Positions 53,590 to 61,663 are shown, numbered from the stretch's first letter. The stretch: DNA of 64,000 bases from Sphingomonas phyllosphaerae FA2 (GCF_000427645.1 NZ_KE386571.1:2599454-2663453), one strand, 5' to 3'. Made by a program: numbers and translations. Notes: generated from the sequence alone by a model not told the origin.

Positions 53590-54039
53590 ATGCCGAAGTC
53601 CGTCTACCAACTGGTGTACATCAGCCGCGCCACCCGGCCACTCGACGACGCCGAGCTTGGCCGGCTGGCGACCGACGCGAAACGCTTCAACGATGTGCAT
53701 GCCATCACCGGCCTGCTCCTCCACGATGGCGGCCGCTTCATCCAGGCGCTCGAAGGGCGCCGCGTGTCCGTCGAGACGGTCATGGAACGGATCATGCGCG
53801 ACCGTCGACACGATTCCATCGCCTATGTCGAACGGCGTCCAGTGCCCACGCGGCAATTCGGCGGCTGGAGCATGGACGTGCGCCGCATCCACGATCGGCA
53901 AGGCGCGCAGACGTTCCTGACCGACCTGAAACAGACGCTGGCACCGGTCGACGACCATCGACTGGTCGCCGCCTTCATCGGCTTCGCGATGCTCGGCCGC
54001 CCCGGGCTGCGCGCTCGTCGCGCACATCCCGAAGCCTGA
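53590..54039 (+). CDS. BLUF-domain blue-light sensor protein
   Basis: A 149-residue single-domain BLUF protein. The flavin site is visible: Y10 (YQLVYISRATRPL), N34 (KRFNDVHAITGLLLHDG) and Q52 (GRFIQALEGRR). The C-terminal extension (about 100-149) is helical. BLUF proteins bind FAD and respond to blue light by changing the Gln-Tyr hydrogen bonds. The ATG at 53590 places the domain at the N terminus; a GTG at 53563 would add nine residues. There is no output domain, so it should act through a partner that is not recognisable here. Confidence 0.85.
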   Translation: MPKSVYQLVYISRATRPLDDAELGRLATDAKRFNDVHAITGLLLHDGGRFIQALEGRRVSVETVMERIMRDRRHDSIAYVERRPVPTRQFGGWSMDVRRIHDRQGAQTFLTDLKQTLAPVDDHRLVAAFIGFAMLGRPGLRARRAHPEA

Positions 54040-54044
54040 ACGGC

Positions 54045-55046
54045 TCAGCCGACCGTCTGTTCGATCGTCCCGAAGATCGGATGGTGGCGATCGTCCTCCA
54101 TCCAGATCCGCACCGTGTCGCCGGTGCCCAGATACGGCGTCTGCGCCGCACCGCTCTGGATCGTCTCCACGGTGCGTAATTCGGCAAGGCACGAATAGCC
54201 CACGCCGCCATCGGCGATCGGCCGCCCCGGCCCACCCTCGGCATCGCGGTTAGAGACGGTGCCCGACCCCACAATCGTCCCTGCGCCCAGCGCGCGCGTC
54301 TTCGCGGCGTGCGCGATCAACGTGCCGAAGTCGAAGGTCATGTCCTCGCCCGCGTCGGCGCGGCCGAACGGCGCGCCATTCACCTCCACCAGCAAACGGC
54401 GGTGCAGCTTTCCGTCGCGCCACCACTCGCCCAAAGCCTCTGGCGTCACGAACACCGGGGAGAAGGCCGACGCCGGCTTCGACTGCACGAACCCGAACCC
54501 CTTGGCGAGTTCGTCCGGGATCAGGTTGCGCAGCGACACGTCATTGGTCAGCCCGACCAGCCGGATCGCGTCCAGCGCCTGTTCGCGCGTCGCGCCCAGC
54601 GGGACGTCGCCGGTGACGACCACCACCTCGCCCTCCAGATCGCAGCCCCATGCCTCGTCGGCGAGCGGGATCACATCGCGCGCGCCCAGGAACGCGTCCG
54701 ATCCGCCCTGATACATCAACGGATCGTGCCAGAAGCTGTCGGGCAATTCCGCCCCGCGCGCCTGTCGCACCAGCGCGACGTGGTTCACGTACGCAGACCC
54801 GTCGAGCCACTGATAGGCGCGCGGCAGCGGCGCGGCGGCGTCATGTTCGTGGAACCGCTCGCGCGGGATCGCCTCGTTGCGCAGGTCGACCGCCAGCAGC
54901 TCCAGCGCGGGCGCGACCTGCGCCCAGTCATCGAGCGCGGCTTGCAGCGTCGCGCAGATATGCCCGGCATCGGCATACCAGGCCAGATCGTCCGAGACGA
55001 CGACCAGGCGACCGTCGCGCCCCTGCTTCAAACTGGCGAGTTTCAT
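54045..55046 (-). CDS. Fumarylacetoacetate hydrolase-family protein
   Basis: A 333-residue FAH-fold enzyme. DSFWHDPLMYQGGSDAFLGA, WGCDLEGEVVVVTGDVPLGA (metal-binding DxExE-like acidic cluster), LIPDELAKGFGFVQSKPASA, MTFDFGTLIAHAAKTRALGA and IVGSGTVSNRDAEGG match the family, and IWMEDDRHHPIFGTIEQTV ends it. The FGTLIAHA and GAGTIVGSGT motifs are close to true fumarylacetoacetase and its close relatives. It probably cleaves a 2-oxo acid or acylpyruvate in aromatic or amino acid breakdown. It stands alone between BLUF and S24 genes. Confidence 0.88.
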   Translation of the reverse strand: MKLASLKQGRDGRLVVVSDDLAWYADAGHICATLQAALDDWAQVAPALELLAVDLRNEAIPRERFHEHDAAAPLPRAYQWLDGSAYVNHVALVRQARGAELPDSFWHDPLMYQGGSDAFLGARDVIPLADEAWGCDLEGEVVVVTGDVPLGATREQALDAIRLVGLTNDVSLRNLIPDELAKGFGFVQSKPASAFSPVFVTPEALGEWWRDGKLHRRLLVEVNGAPFGRADAGEDMTFDFGTLIAHAAKTRALGAGTIVGSGTVSNRDAEGGPGRPIADGGVGYSCLAELRTVETIQSGAAQTPYLGTGDTVRIWMEDDRHHPIFGTIEQTVG

Positions 55047-55097
55047 GCGCTACCTCTCCTTGTTCGGCCCGAGTGTAACGAGCCCGCGCGCACCCCG

Positions 55098-55715
55098 CTA
55101 CAGCCGCCGCAGCAACAATGTCGCGCGCCCGATCACCGCGATCTCGTCGGGGGCGACGCGCTCGACCGGCCATAACGGATTGTCGCTGCGGATCTCGATG
55201 ACGCCGCCGGCCGGCACCAGCCGCTTGACCAACACCGCCTCGCCGCGCCGCACCACATAGATGCCGCCCCGCGCCGCCACCCGCCGCGCGCGCGCATCGA
55301 CCAGCAAGCGGTCGCCATCCTTCAACGTCGGCGCCATCGAATCGCCCGTCACCGCGATCACCGACGCCGCCTCCGGCGCCACCCCGGCACCGCGCAACGC
55401 CGCACGCGGCAGCCGCTCGCTCCGCAGCACCTGCTCATCGGGCATCTGCCCCGTCCCCGCCGCGGCCCGCACCGCCAGCCACGGCACCGCGACCTCCTCG
55501 CTCGCCGGCGGCGGCGCGCCCAGCAGCGCCTCGTCGATCGCAAGGAAATCGGCGAGCATCCGCCGCTCGCGTTCGGGCAGCACGCGCGGCGAGCCGCGGT
55601 TCACGAACTGCCCCAGATACGCCTGATTGCGCCCAAGCATCCGCGACAACGCCGACAGCGCCACCCCGCGCGCACGCGCCGCCGCTGCAAGTGCCTGTTG
55701 TGGCGTCTCGTTCAT
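55098..55715 (-). CDS. LexA-like S24 peptidase with HTH
   Basis: A 205-residue protein. Residues 1-45 form a small helix-turn-helix (ALSRMLGRNQAYLGQFVNRG). The S24 domain carries S126 in VTGDSMAPTLKDGD and K164 in EAVLVKRLV, the Ser-Lys dyad of LexA/UmuD, and an Ala-Gly bond (A86-G87, in VRAAAGTGQ) at the autocleavage position. It is not the classical LexA, since the HTH is different. It is divergent from a small HTH gene, with a LexA-type box between them, so it is probably autoregulated or SOS-controlled. The ATG at 55715 was preferred over a further upstream start. Confidence 0.88.
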   Translation of the reverse strand: MNETPQQALAAAARARGVALSALSRMLGRNQAYLGQFVNRGSPRVLPERERRMLADFLAIDEALLGAPPPASEEVAVPWLAVRAAAGTGQMPDEQVLRSERLPRAALRGAGVAPEAASVIAVTGDSMAPTLKDGDRLLVDARARRVAARGGIYVVRRGEAVLVKRLVPAGGVIEIRSDNPLWPVERVAPDEIAVIGRATLLLRRL

Positions 55716-55763
55716 CCAAGAACCGTAGCCTGAGGATTTTTCCTCGACAAGAAGAACAAAACG

Positions 55764-55778
55764 GAACATATGAAGAAC
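55764..55778. promoter_or_regulatory. LexA-type box between S24 peptidase and HTH genes
   Basis: GAAC-ATATGAA-GAAC (GTTC-N7-GTTC on the other strand), midway in the 84-base divergent gap. An additional GAAC (55754) precedes at 6-base spacing. The same spacing and half-sites occur at the two imuA promoters. It would control both divergent genes. Confidence 0.75.
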
Positions 55779-55799
55779 GCAGAGTCGGAGTGAGAGTCC

Positions 55800-55976
55800 A
55801 TGTGCCTGTTGAATGAAATCGACGTCTATTTACGCAGGACCGGGGTGGCGGAAACCACGTTCGGGCGGCGCGCCGTCAACGATCCGCGGCTGGTCCGCGA
55901 CCTGCGCCGCGGGCGCGTGCCGGGGCCATCGCTGTGCGCGCGAGTCGAGGCGATCCTGTCGGCACGCCCGTCATGA
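55800..55976 (+). CDS. 58-residue XRE-like HTH protein
   Basis: A 58-residue protein, MCLLNEIDVYLRRTGVAETT followed by FGRRAVNDPRLVRDLRRGRV and a final helix with SLCARVEAILSARPS. The TTFGRRAVNDPRLVRDLRRG section reads as a helix-turn-helix recognition element of a minimal XRE type. The ATG at 55800 directly follows the divergent promoter with the LexA-type box. The stop overlaps the start of the next gene (ATGA), so both are co-translated. Function unknown; it may be a small DNA-binding partner of the S24 protein. Confidence 0.7.
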   Translation: MCLLNEIDVYLRRTGVAETTFGRRAVNDPRLVRDLRRGRVPGPSLCARVEAILSARPS

Positions 55977-56347
55977 GCGCGGCGCGGTTCGAACGAGCGG
56001 TGGCGCGGGCGGCGGCGCGCGGCGGCGTGTTGCTGGCCGTGGAACATCATCGTGAGATCGCGTGGCACAGCGCCACCTTCTCGGGCGCGCGCCATCAACT
56101 CATCGCGAGTGCGGCGAACGACGCCTCGCTCGACGCATGGCTGGCGACGCTCGATCGCACGGACCTCGGGCTACCCGGTCAGATGCTCGCCGATCTGCAC
56201 GTCGCGGTCCGTGAGCCCTATGGCGAGCGCGTCATGCTGCGACTGGAGGGCGTGACGGTGACGTGCGACCTCACCGCGCCGGAATGCGGTACAGCGTCCG
56301 TTCGAGGAGGAGCGGGTCGACGAATGCCGCCGCCGACACCGGCTTGA
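55973..56347 (+). CDS. Hypothetical protein coupled to the small HTH gene
   Basis: A 124-residue protein with no recognisable domain. It begins RFERAVARAAARGGVLLAVE, continues HHREIAWHSATFSGARHQLI, has a central helix SLDAWLATLDRTDLGLPG and a strand-rich stretch AVREPYGERVMLRLEGVTVT. The first hundred codons use C/G at the third position as expected for a real gene. The last twenty-five overlap the convergent gene and read less typically. It starts inside the stop codon of the HTH gene, so it belongs to the putative LexA-regulated transcript. Confidence 0.65.
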   Translation: MSAARFERAVARAAARGGVLLAVEHHREIAWHSATFSGARHQLIASAANDASLDAWLATLDRTDLGLPGQMLADLHVAVREPYGERVMLRLEGVTVTCDLTAPECGTASVRGGAGRRMPPPTPA

Positions 56348-56567
56348 CCGCGGTGCACCGGCGCAGCGCACCGGGATCGAACGCGCTGAGCGGCAGGTTC
56401 AGGTCGCGCGGCAACGGGCGTTCGGGCGGCGGCGCCATCCACGCGCATGGTGCCGCGCTCACGCGCTCGACGCGCCGTCGGCCCAGCCGCGACACCGCGG
56501 CACGCATGGTGTCGAGCACGCCGGAACTGCGCGCGGACGGCGAGAGGAGCAGGGTGTCGTCGAACAT
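56271..56567 (-). CDS. Hypothetical 98-residue protein
   Basis: A 98-residue protein, MFDDTLLLSPSARSSGVLDT, then RRRVERVSAAPCAWMAP, LPLSAFDPGALRRCTAVKPV and FVDPLLLERTLYRIPAR. There is no known domain or signal peptide. Codon usage has G/C at nearly all third positions across the whole frame, which supports coding. The 3' end overlaps the convergent hypothetical gene by 77 bases. Not recognised further. Confidence 0.55.
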   Translation of the reverse strand: MFDDTLLLSPSARSSGVLDTMRAAVSRLGRRRVERVSAAPCAWMAPPPERPLPRDLNLPLSAFDPGALRRCTAVKPVSAAAFVDPLLLERTLYRIPAR

Positions 56568-56637
56568 GCCCGCGGTATAGCGGAGCAATAGTAAGTCTAT
56601 GGTAAACGTCGCAGTAGGTATATTGTGGCATGAACCA

Positions 56638-56670
56638 GGGGCACGCCGGCGCAATATACCGGCGTGCCCC
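56638..56670 (-). terminator. Hairpin after the DJ-1/PfpI gene, terminator-like
   Basis: A perfect 12-bp stem (GGGGCACGCCGG with CCGGCGTGCCCC, 9-base loop CGCAATATA) starts eight bases past the stop of the minus-strand DJ-1/PfpI gene. There is no T-run after it on the minus strand, so it may work with Rho or as an mRNA-protecting hairpin. Confidence 0.65.
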
Positions 56671-56677
56671 CTCGCTA

Positions 56678-57235
56678 TCAGTCGGCGTCGGCCAGTTCTT
56701 CGGTCAACGCATCGATGATCGCTTTGTTGAACGCGGGAATATCGTCGGGCTTGCGGCTGGTGATCAAATTGTCGTCGATCACCACTTCCTCATCCTCCAC
56801 CTCGGCGCCGGCGTTGGCCAGATCGGTGCGGATCGAAACGAAGCCGGTCACGCGCCGTCCGTCGATCACGTCCGCCTCGGCGAGCAGCCACGGCGCGTGG
56901 CAGATCGCGGCGACGATCTTGTCCTCGTCCATGAATTGCTGGACGATCTCGACCGCCAGATCCTCGACACGCAGCTTATCGGGATTGGCCACCCCGCCCG
57001 GCAGCACCAGCGCATCGTAATCCTCGACCTCGACCTCGTCGAGCGTCAGGTCGGGCGTGGCGGTTTCCGCCTTGTTGATGTCGCCCTTCATCCCCTGGAT
57101 CGGATCACGCTTGATCGAGGCGAGCGTGACGGTTGCGCCCGCCGCTTCCAGCGCCTTGCGCGGTTCGAACAATTCCACGGTTTCGAACCCGTCGGCAGCG
57201 ATCATCAGCACGCGGGCTTGCGATAAATCGGCCAT
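56678..57235 (-). CDS. DJ-1/PfpI family type 1 glutamine amidotransferase-like protein
   Basis: A 185-residue protein. The nucleophile elbow has C112-H113 in VAAICHAPWLLAEADVI, with E18 in ADGFETVELFEP as the conserved acid. LDEVEVEDYDALVLPGGVAN and RKPDDIPAFNKAIIDAL match the PfpI/YhbO branch. Members act as stress-related glyoxalase, deglycase or protease-like enzymes; the activity is disputed. ATG at 57235 chosen over upstream starts. It is divergent from the topoisomerase gene. Confidence 0.9.
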   Translation of the reverse strand: MADLSQARVLMIAADGFETVELFEPRKALEAAGATVTLASIKRDPIQGMKGDINKAETATPDLTLDEVEVEDYDALVLPGGVANPDKLRVEDLAVEIVQQFMDEDKIVAAICHAPWLLAEADVIDGRRVTGFVSIRTDLANAGAEVEDEEVVIDDNLITSRKPDDIPAFNKAIIDALTEELADAD

Positions 57236-57361
57236 GTCATTCTCCTGCTGGCAAGGGAGTATCCCGGCGCCCCAACCCGCCGCGCGGCGCGGGCGTTCCG
57301 GGAACGATGCGCCAGCCTTGCGCATTTCGGCAAAGGATCACGACACTGCGGAAGGGCAGAG

Positions 57362-58375
57362 GTGGCAGGCACGATCGTTTTCTTCGAGGATGACACCCCG
57401 GGAATCACGCGCAAGCGCACGCGCCACGACGCCTGGGCCTATTATGACGCGAACGGGAAGCGGATCACCGATCGTGACGAAATCGACCGGTTGAATGCGA
57501 TCGGCCTGCCCCCCGCCTATACCGACGCATGGTTCTGCCCCGATCCCGACGGCCATATCCAGGCGGTCGGCTGGGACGAAAAGGGCCGCAAGCAATATCG
57601 TTACCATCTTGGCTTCCGCGCACAGCAGGAGGCGGCGAAATACGACCTCTGCGCCCCGTTCGGCCGCGCGCTGACCAAACTGCGCGCGCGGGTTGAGACC
57701 GATCTCGAACGTCGCCGCCACACCAAGGAACGCACCGTTGCGGCGGTGGTCAAGCTGCTCGACGTCGCCGCACTGCGCATCGGTAACGAGACCTATGCGA
57801 AGACGAACAAGAGCTTTGGGCTGACCACGCTGCGCGACCGCCACGCGCAGATCAGCGGCAGCACGCTGAAATTGGAATACAAGGCTAAGTCGGGCAAGAT
57901 CCGCAAGCTCAAGATCACCGACGGCAGCCTCGCGCGCTTCGTCAAGAAATGTCAGGACCTGCCCGGCCAGAAGCTGTTCCAGTACGTCGGCGACGATGGC
58001 GAGCCGCACGCGGTCACCTCCTCCGACGTCAACGCCTATCTCCGCGAAGCGATGGGCGCGGGCTTCACCGCCAAGCATTTCCGCACTTGGGGCGCGAGCG
58101 TCGTCGCCTTCGAGGCGCTGGTCGAGGCCGACGCGCCGATCGGCCTCAAGACGATGCTGGAGCCGGTCGTCGCACACCTTGGCAACACTCCCGCGATCGC
58201 GCGCAAATCCTATGTCCATCCGGCGTTGATCGAACTCGGCAAGGACAAGGCCGCGCAGGCCGCGTTCCGCCAGTCGCTGCGGCTGCCGCGCGCGACCCAA
58301 TATCTGACGCGTACCGAGCGCGGGCTGATCGCCTTCCTCGAAACCTGCGGTGCGTGCGAGCTGAAAGCCGCCTGA
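57362..58375 (+). CDS. DNA topoisomerase IB
   Basis: A 337-residue bacterial topoisomerase IB (poxvirus-like). The catalytic Y284 lies in AIARKSYVHPALIE. R139 (VAALRIGNETYAK), R241 (AKHFRTWGASVVAF) and the KLEYKAKSGKIRKL segment supply the remaining active-site residues. PPAYTDAWFCPDPDGHIQAV and GRKQYRYHLGFRAQQE belong to the N-terminal domain. It relaxes supercoils through a 3'-phosphotyrosine. It starts with GTG at 57362 and is followed one base after its stop by the MscS gene, so the two are cotranscribed. Confidence 0.94.
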   Translation: MAGTIVFFEDDTPGITRKRTRHDAWAYYDANGKRITDRDEIDRLNAIGLPPAYTDAWFCPDPDGHIQAVGWDEKGRKQYRYHLGFRAQQEAAKYDLCAPFGRALTKLRARVETDLERRRHTKERTVAAVVKLLDVAALRIGNETYAKTNKSFGLTTLRDRHAQISGSTLKLEYKAKSGKIRKLKITDGSLARFVKKCQDLPGQKLFQYVGDDGEPHAVTSSDVNAYLREAMGAGFTAKHFRTWGASVVAFEALVEADAPIGLKTMLEPVVAHLGNTPAIARKSYVHPALIELGKDKAAQAAFRQSLRLPRATQYLTRTERGLIAFLETCGACELKAA

Positions 58376-58376
58376 C

Positions 58377-59543
58377 ATGAGCAACAACAGTGCCGCCGTC
58401 GCCCGAAAGGCGACGTTCGATACCGATCGCGTCGGGGAGCAGGCGGGCGCGCTGCTCCACTCCAGCTTCATCTGGTTGCAACAGCATTGGCTGCAGATCC
58501 TGATCGCGGTCGGGATCGGCGTCGCGATCGCGCTGTTGCTGTTCTGGGTCCGCGCGTTCGGGCCGCGGCTGGCGCGGCGCAGCGCGTCCGGCAAGGGCTG
58601 GGCCGCGGTGCTCGGCCGCGCGATCGAGCGAACCAACGCCTTCTTCATCATCATGCTCTCGGCCAAGCTGGTCGACGGCTATGCCGCTACGCCTGCCGAC
58701 CTCGACAAGACGATCACCTTCCTGTTCACCGTAGCGGCGGTGTTCCAAGCGGCGATCTGGGCGCGCGAGCTGATCCTCGGCGCGATCGAGCACCGCACCC
58801 GCGACGAACATTATTCGGGCGAGGCGCTGATGAGCGCGATGGGGCTGATTCGCCTGCTCGTCAGCTTCGCGGTTTTCGCGATCGCTTTGGTCGTCGTGCT
58901 CAGCAACCTCGGCGTCAACGTCACCGGGCTCGTCGCCGGTCTCGGCGTCGGCGGCATCGCGATCGGTCTGGCGGCACAGGGCATCTTCGCCGACCTGTTC
59001 GCGGCCCTGGCGATCATCTTCGACCGCCCGTTCCGGCGCGGCGACAAGGTCAGCTACGGCACCACCAGCGGCGTGATCGAGGCGATCGGGTTGAAATCGA
59101 CCCGCATCCGCGCCTTCACCGGCGAGCTGCGGATCATCTCCAACCGCAATCTGCTCGACAAGGAAATCCAGAACACCTCGCAGCGCGACCACGTCCGCGT
59201 TTCGTACACGATCGGCGTCGCTTACGAGACGCCGCCCGACACGCTGGAACGTATCCCCGCGATCCTGACCGAACTGGTCGAAGCGGAAGGCGCCAAGGTT
59301 GCGCGCGCCGGCTTTGAATCGTTCGGCGCGTCGAGCCTCGACTTCGTGCTCCAGGTCGACACGCCCGGCGACGACTGGGCGACCGCGCACGGCGTCCGCA
59401 ACCGCCTGCTCGTCGCGATCATGCGCCGCTTTGCGCAGGAGGGGATCAGCATCCCGTATCCGACCCAGACGACCTACACCGCCGCGCCCGACGGGACGCT
59501 GGTAATGCCCTATGCCGAGCCGGAGCACCTCCCGAAAACGTAA
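58377..59543 (+). CDS. MscS-family mechanosensitive channel
   Basis: A 388-residue membrane protein with four or five hydrophobic helices (about 35-200). The pore helix and beta domain are visible in NVTGLVAGLGVGGIAIGLAA, QGIFADLFAALAIIFDRPFR, RRGDKVSYGTTSGVIEAIGL, KSTRIRAFTGELRIISNRNL and LLDKEIQNTSQRDHVRVSYT. The C-terminal soluble domain completes the MscS fold. It opens on hypo-osmotic tension. It starts one base past the topoisomerase IB stop. Confidence 0.93.
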   Translation: MSNNSAAVARKATFDTDRVGEQAGALLHSSFIWLQQHWLQILIAVGIGVAIALLLFWVRAFGPRLARRSASGKGWAAVLGRAIERTNAFFIIMLSAKLVDGYAATPADLDKTITFLFTVAAVFQAAIWARELILGAIEHRTRDEHYSGEALMSAMGLIRLLVSFAVFAIALVVVLSNLGVNVTGLVAGLGVGGIAIGLAAQGIFADLFAALAIIFDRPFRRGDKVSYGTTSGVIEAIGLKSTRIRAFTGELRIISNRNLLDKEIQNTSQRDHVRVSYTIGVAYETPPDTLERIPAILTELVEAEGAKVARAGFESFGASSLDFVLQVDTPGDDWATAHGVRNRLLVAIMRRFAQEGISIPYPTQTTYTAAPDGTLVMPYAEPEHLPKT

Positions 59544-59609
59544 CCGTCGCCCCTGCGCAGGCATTCAGGACAACGAAGCCAGGGCAAACGACGCTCTTCC
59601 CTCAATCCC

Positions 59610-59741
59610 CGTCGCCCCTGCGAAGGCAGGGGCCCATGTCTGTCGAGTGGATAAGGATGATCTGACACACCGCACGCCGCGCATGTGTCAGATGGTCAGA
59701 GCGACGACACAGCCATAGGCCCCTGCCTCCGCAGGGGCGAC
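59610..59741. repeat. Palindromic intergenic repeat, family D, complete pair
   Basis: Left arm CGTCGCCCCTGCGAAGGCAG and right arm CCATAGGCCCCTGCCTCCGC flank about 70 bases with their own hairpin (stem TCTGACACA). It is very similar to the pair at 11560-11692 and to the single arm at 11-46. Confidence 0.82.
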
Positions 59742-59774
59742 TGCGTGTTCGGGAAGCCCCCCTGACACCCAGAC

Positions 59775-59816
59775 CCGTCATTCCCGCCAAGGCGGGAATC
59801 CAGACGCGCAGGTCAC
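59775..59816. repeat. Palindromic intergenic repeat, family A, fragment
   Basis: Only the left arm (CGTCATTCCCGCCAAGGCGG) and the adjoining CCAGACGCGCAGGTC remain; the right arm is missing. Confidence 0.7.
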
Positions 59817-59945
59817 GGCAATGGCCGAACAATCAAAGGCTCTGCCCCCACCCGCCAGATCACCGCCCTACCCCGAAAGCCCCACTCCCCACCCGCAAAC
59901 GCAAAGTTGCTGGCGCAAACCCGCGCCCGCTCTCACCTCGGCACC

Positions 59946-61217
59946 ATGCAGAAACCTTCCTTCACGGTGCAGGTGTTCGCCGGCATGGCGATCGGCGTCG
60001 CGCTCGGCTTCGTGGCGCGCAGCGCCCCCGACGGTGCGCTGGCCGAGACGCTGCGCCTGACCGGCGACAGCTTCGTCAAATTGCTCAAGGCGCTGGTCGT
60101 CCCGCTCGTCTTCACCGCTTTGGTCGCCTCGGTCGCGGCGTTGCGCGATCTCGGCAATGCCGCGCGACTGGTCGGCCAGACGTTGCTGTGGTTTGCGGTC
60201 ACTGCACTGATCGCGGTCGCAATCGGCCTGACCCTCGGAACAATCCTTCAGCCCGGCGTCCGCGCCGGAGTCGATGCGGCGAGTGCGATTGCACCCGGCA
60301 CCACCGGTTCGTGGCTCGATTTCCTGCGCGGGCTGATCCCGGGCAATTTCCTCGGACTGGAGGCATCGACCAAGCTCAAGGACGGCGCGGCCACCACCGG
60401 CATCTCGTTCAACGTCCTGCAACTGATCGTCGTCGCGATTGCGATCGGCGCGGCGGCGGTAAAGGTCGGCGCGGCGGGCGAGGCGTTCCTGTCGGTCAAC
60501 GCCTCGCTCCTCACGATCTTCCGCCAGCTGCTGCGCTGGGTGGTGCGGCTCACGCCGATCGGCACCGCCGGACTGATCGGCACCGCGATCGTCCGCTACG
60601 GCTGGTCCTCGCTCGCCGCGCTCGGCAGCTTCGCGGGCGCGGTCTATCTCGGGCTCGCATTGGTGCTGTTCGGGGTCTACCCCGCGCTGCTCGCCGCCAA
60701 CCGTTTGTCGCCGCGCCGCTTCTTCGCGACTGCCTGGCCCGCGATCCAGCTCGGCTTCGTCTCGCGCTCGTCGATCGCGACGCTGCCGGTCACCGAGGAT
60801 GTGGCTGAGAAGGCCGGCGTCCCGCGCGATTACGCCGCCTTTGCGGTCCCCTTCGCCGCAACGACCAAGATGGACGGCTGCGCCGCGATCTACCCGGCGG
60901 TGTCGGCGCTGTTCGTCGCGCAATATTACGGCATTGCGCTCCATGCGCCCGACTATGTGCTGATCGCGCTGGTCTCGGTGATCGGCTCGGCCGCGACCGC
61001 CGGACTGACCGGCGCGCTGGTCATGCTGACGCTGACGCTCACCACGCTCGGCCTCCCGCTCGAGGGTGCGGGACTATTGCTCGCGATTGATCCCATCCTC
61101 GACATGGGGCGCACCGCGGTCAACGTCGCGGGGCAAATCGTGGTCCCGTTGATCGTTGCACGGCGCGAAAATCTGCTCGTTCCCGATCCCGGACGCGCCG
61201 TAACGCAACCGGCATGA
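59946..61217 (+). CDS. DAACS-family dicarboxylate/amino acid:cation symporter
   Basis: A 423-residue transporter of the GltP/DctA family. SFVKLLKALVVPLVFTALVA is the early helix pair, SRSSIATLPVTEDVAEKAGV is the serine-rich reentrant loop (HP1), ATTKMDGCAAIYPAVSALFV holds the TM7 substrate/cation motif, and LLAIDPILDMGRTAVNVAGQ is the TM8 signature with D-x-x-R-T-x-x-N. Members take up C4-dicarboxylates, glutamate or serine with protons or sodium. ATG at 59946 chosen over an earlier start at 59907. Confidence 0.9.
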   Translation: MQKPSFTVQVFAGMAIGVALGFVARSAPDGALAETLRLTGDSFVKLLKALVVPLVFTALVASVAALRDLGNAARLVGQTLLWFAVTALIAVAIGLTLGTILQPGVRAGVDAASAIAPGTTGSWLDFLRGLIPGNFLGLEASTKLKDGAATTGISFNVLQLIVVAIAIGAAAVKVGAAGEAFLSVNASLLTIFRQLLRWVVRLTPIGTAGLIGTAIVRYGWSSLAALGSFAGAVYLGLALVLFGVYPALLAANRLSPRRFFATAWPAIQLGFVSRSSIATLPVTEDVAEKAGVPRDYAAFAVPFAATTKMDGCAAIYPAVSALFVAQYYGIALHAPDYVLIALVSVIGSAATAGLTGALVMLTLTLTTLGLPLEGAGLLLAIDPILDMGRTAVNVAGQIVVPLIVARRENLLVPDPGRAVTQPA

Positions 61218-61269
61218 ACCCTTCCGTACCTGCGACGTTCGTGCAGGCACTGGTAGGAGTATGATCGAA

Positions 61270-61656
61270 ATGAAGAAAGCTCTGCTGACGGCGCTGGCGA
61301 TCGCCACCGTCTCCGCCCCGATGGTCGCCGCCCCCGCCGCCGACGCGCAACGCCGGGATCGCGACCGCGATTACCAATGGCAGGGCGACCGAAACGACTG
61401 GGATGCATCGAAGAATTATCGTCGTGGCAACTACCGTGAGCGTCGCCTGAGCCGCGAGGATCAGGTCTATCGCGGACGTGACGGGCGCTCCTATTGCCGT
61501 CGCAACGACGGCACCACCGGTCTGGTGGTCGGCGGTGCCGGTGGCGCGCTGCTCGGCAACCTCGTTGGCGGCGGCTTGCTCGGCACGCTGGCGGGTGGCG
61601 GCGCGGGTGCGCTGCTGGGGCGTGAGATCGATCGCGGCAAGGTGCGCTGTCGCTAA
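61270..61656 (+). CDS. Glycine-zipper envelope protein
   Basis: A 128-residue exported protein. The signal peptide is MKKALLTALAIATVSAPMVA (cut near ADA). An arginine- and tyrosine-rich middle (RRDRDRDYQWQGDR, YRRGNYRERR) is followed by SYCRRNDG and a glycine-zipper helix (GLVVGGAGGALLGNLVGGGL, LGTLAGGGAGALLGREI). Such proteins sit in the envelope, and their role is not known. I preferred the ATG at 61270, since AGGAG is too close to an earlier ATG at 61261. A terminator follows. Confidence 0.8.
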   Translation: MKKALLTALAIATVSAPMVAAPAADAQRRDRDRDYQWQGDRNDWDASKNYRRGNYRERRLSREDQVYRGRDGRSYCRRNDGTTGLVVGGAGGALLGNLVGGGLLGTLAGGGAGALLGREIDRGKVRCR

Positions 61657-61663
61657 AGGATGC

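Larger units (their letters stand above)
59544..59945. other. 402-base gap without a gene, filled with repeats
   Basis: Between MscS and the DAACS carrier genes I see no credible gene. It holds a family D fragment (59545-59563), a complete family D pair (59610-59741) with a central TCTGACACA/TGTGTCAGA hairpin at 59661-59692, and a family A fragment (59775-59816). The final 130 bases should contain the promoter of the carrier gene. Confidence 0.8.

Noticed and set aside
55098..55715. S24 repressor as prophage repressor
   Set aside because: No phage structural, lysis or integrase genes on either side.
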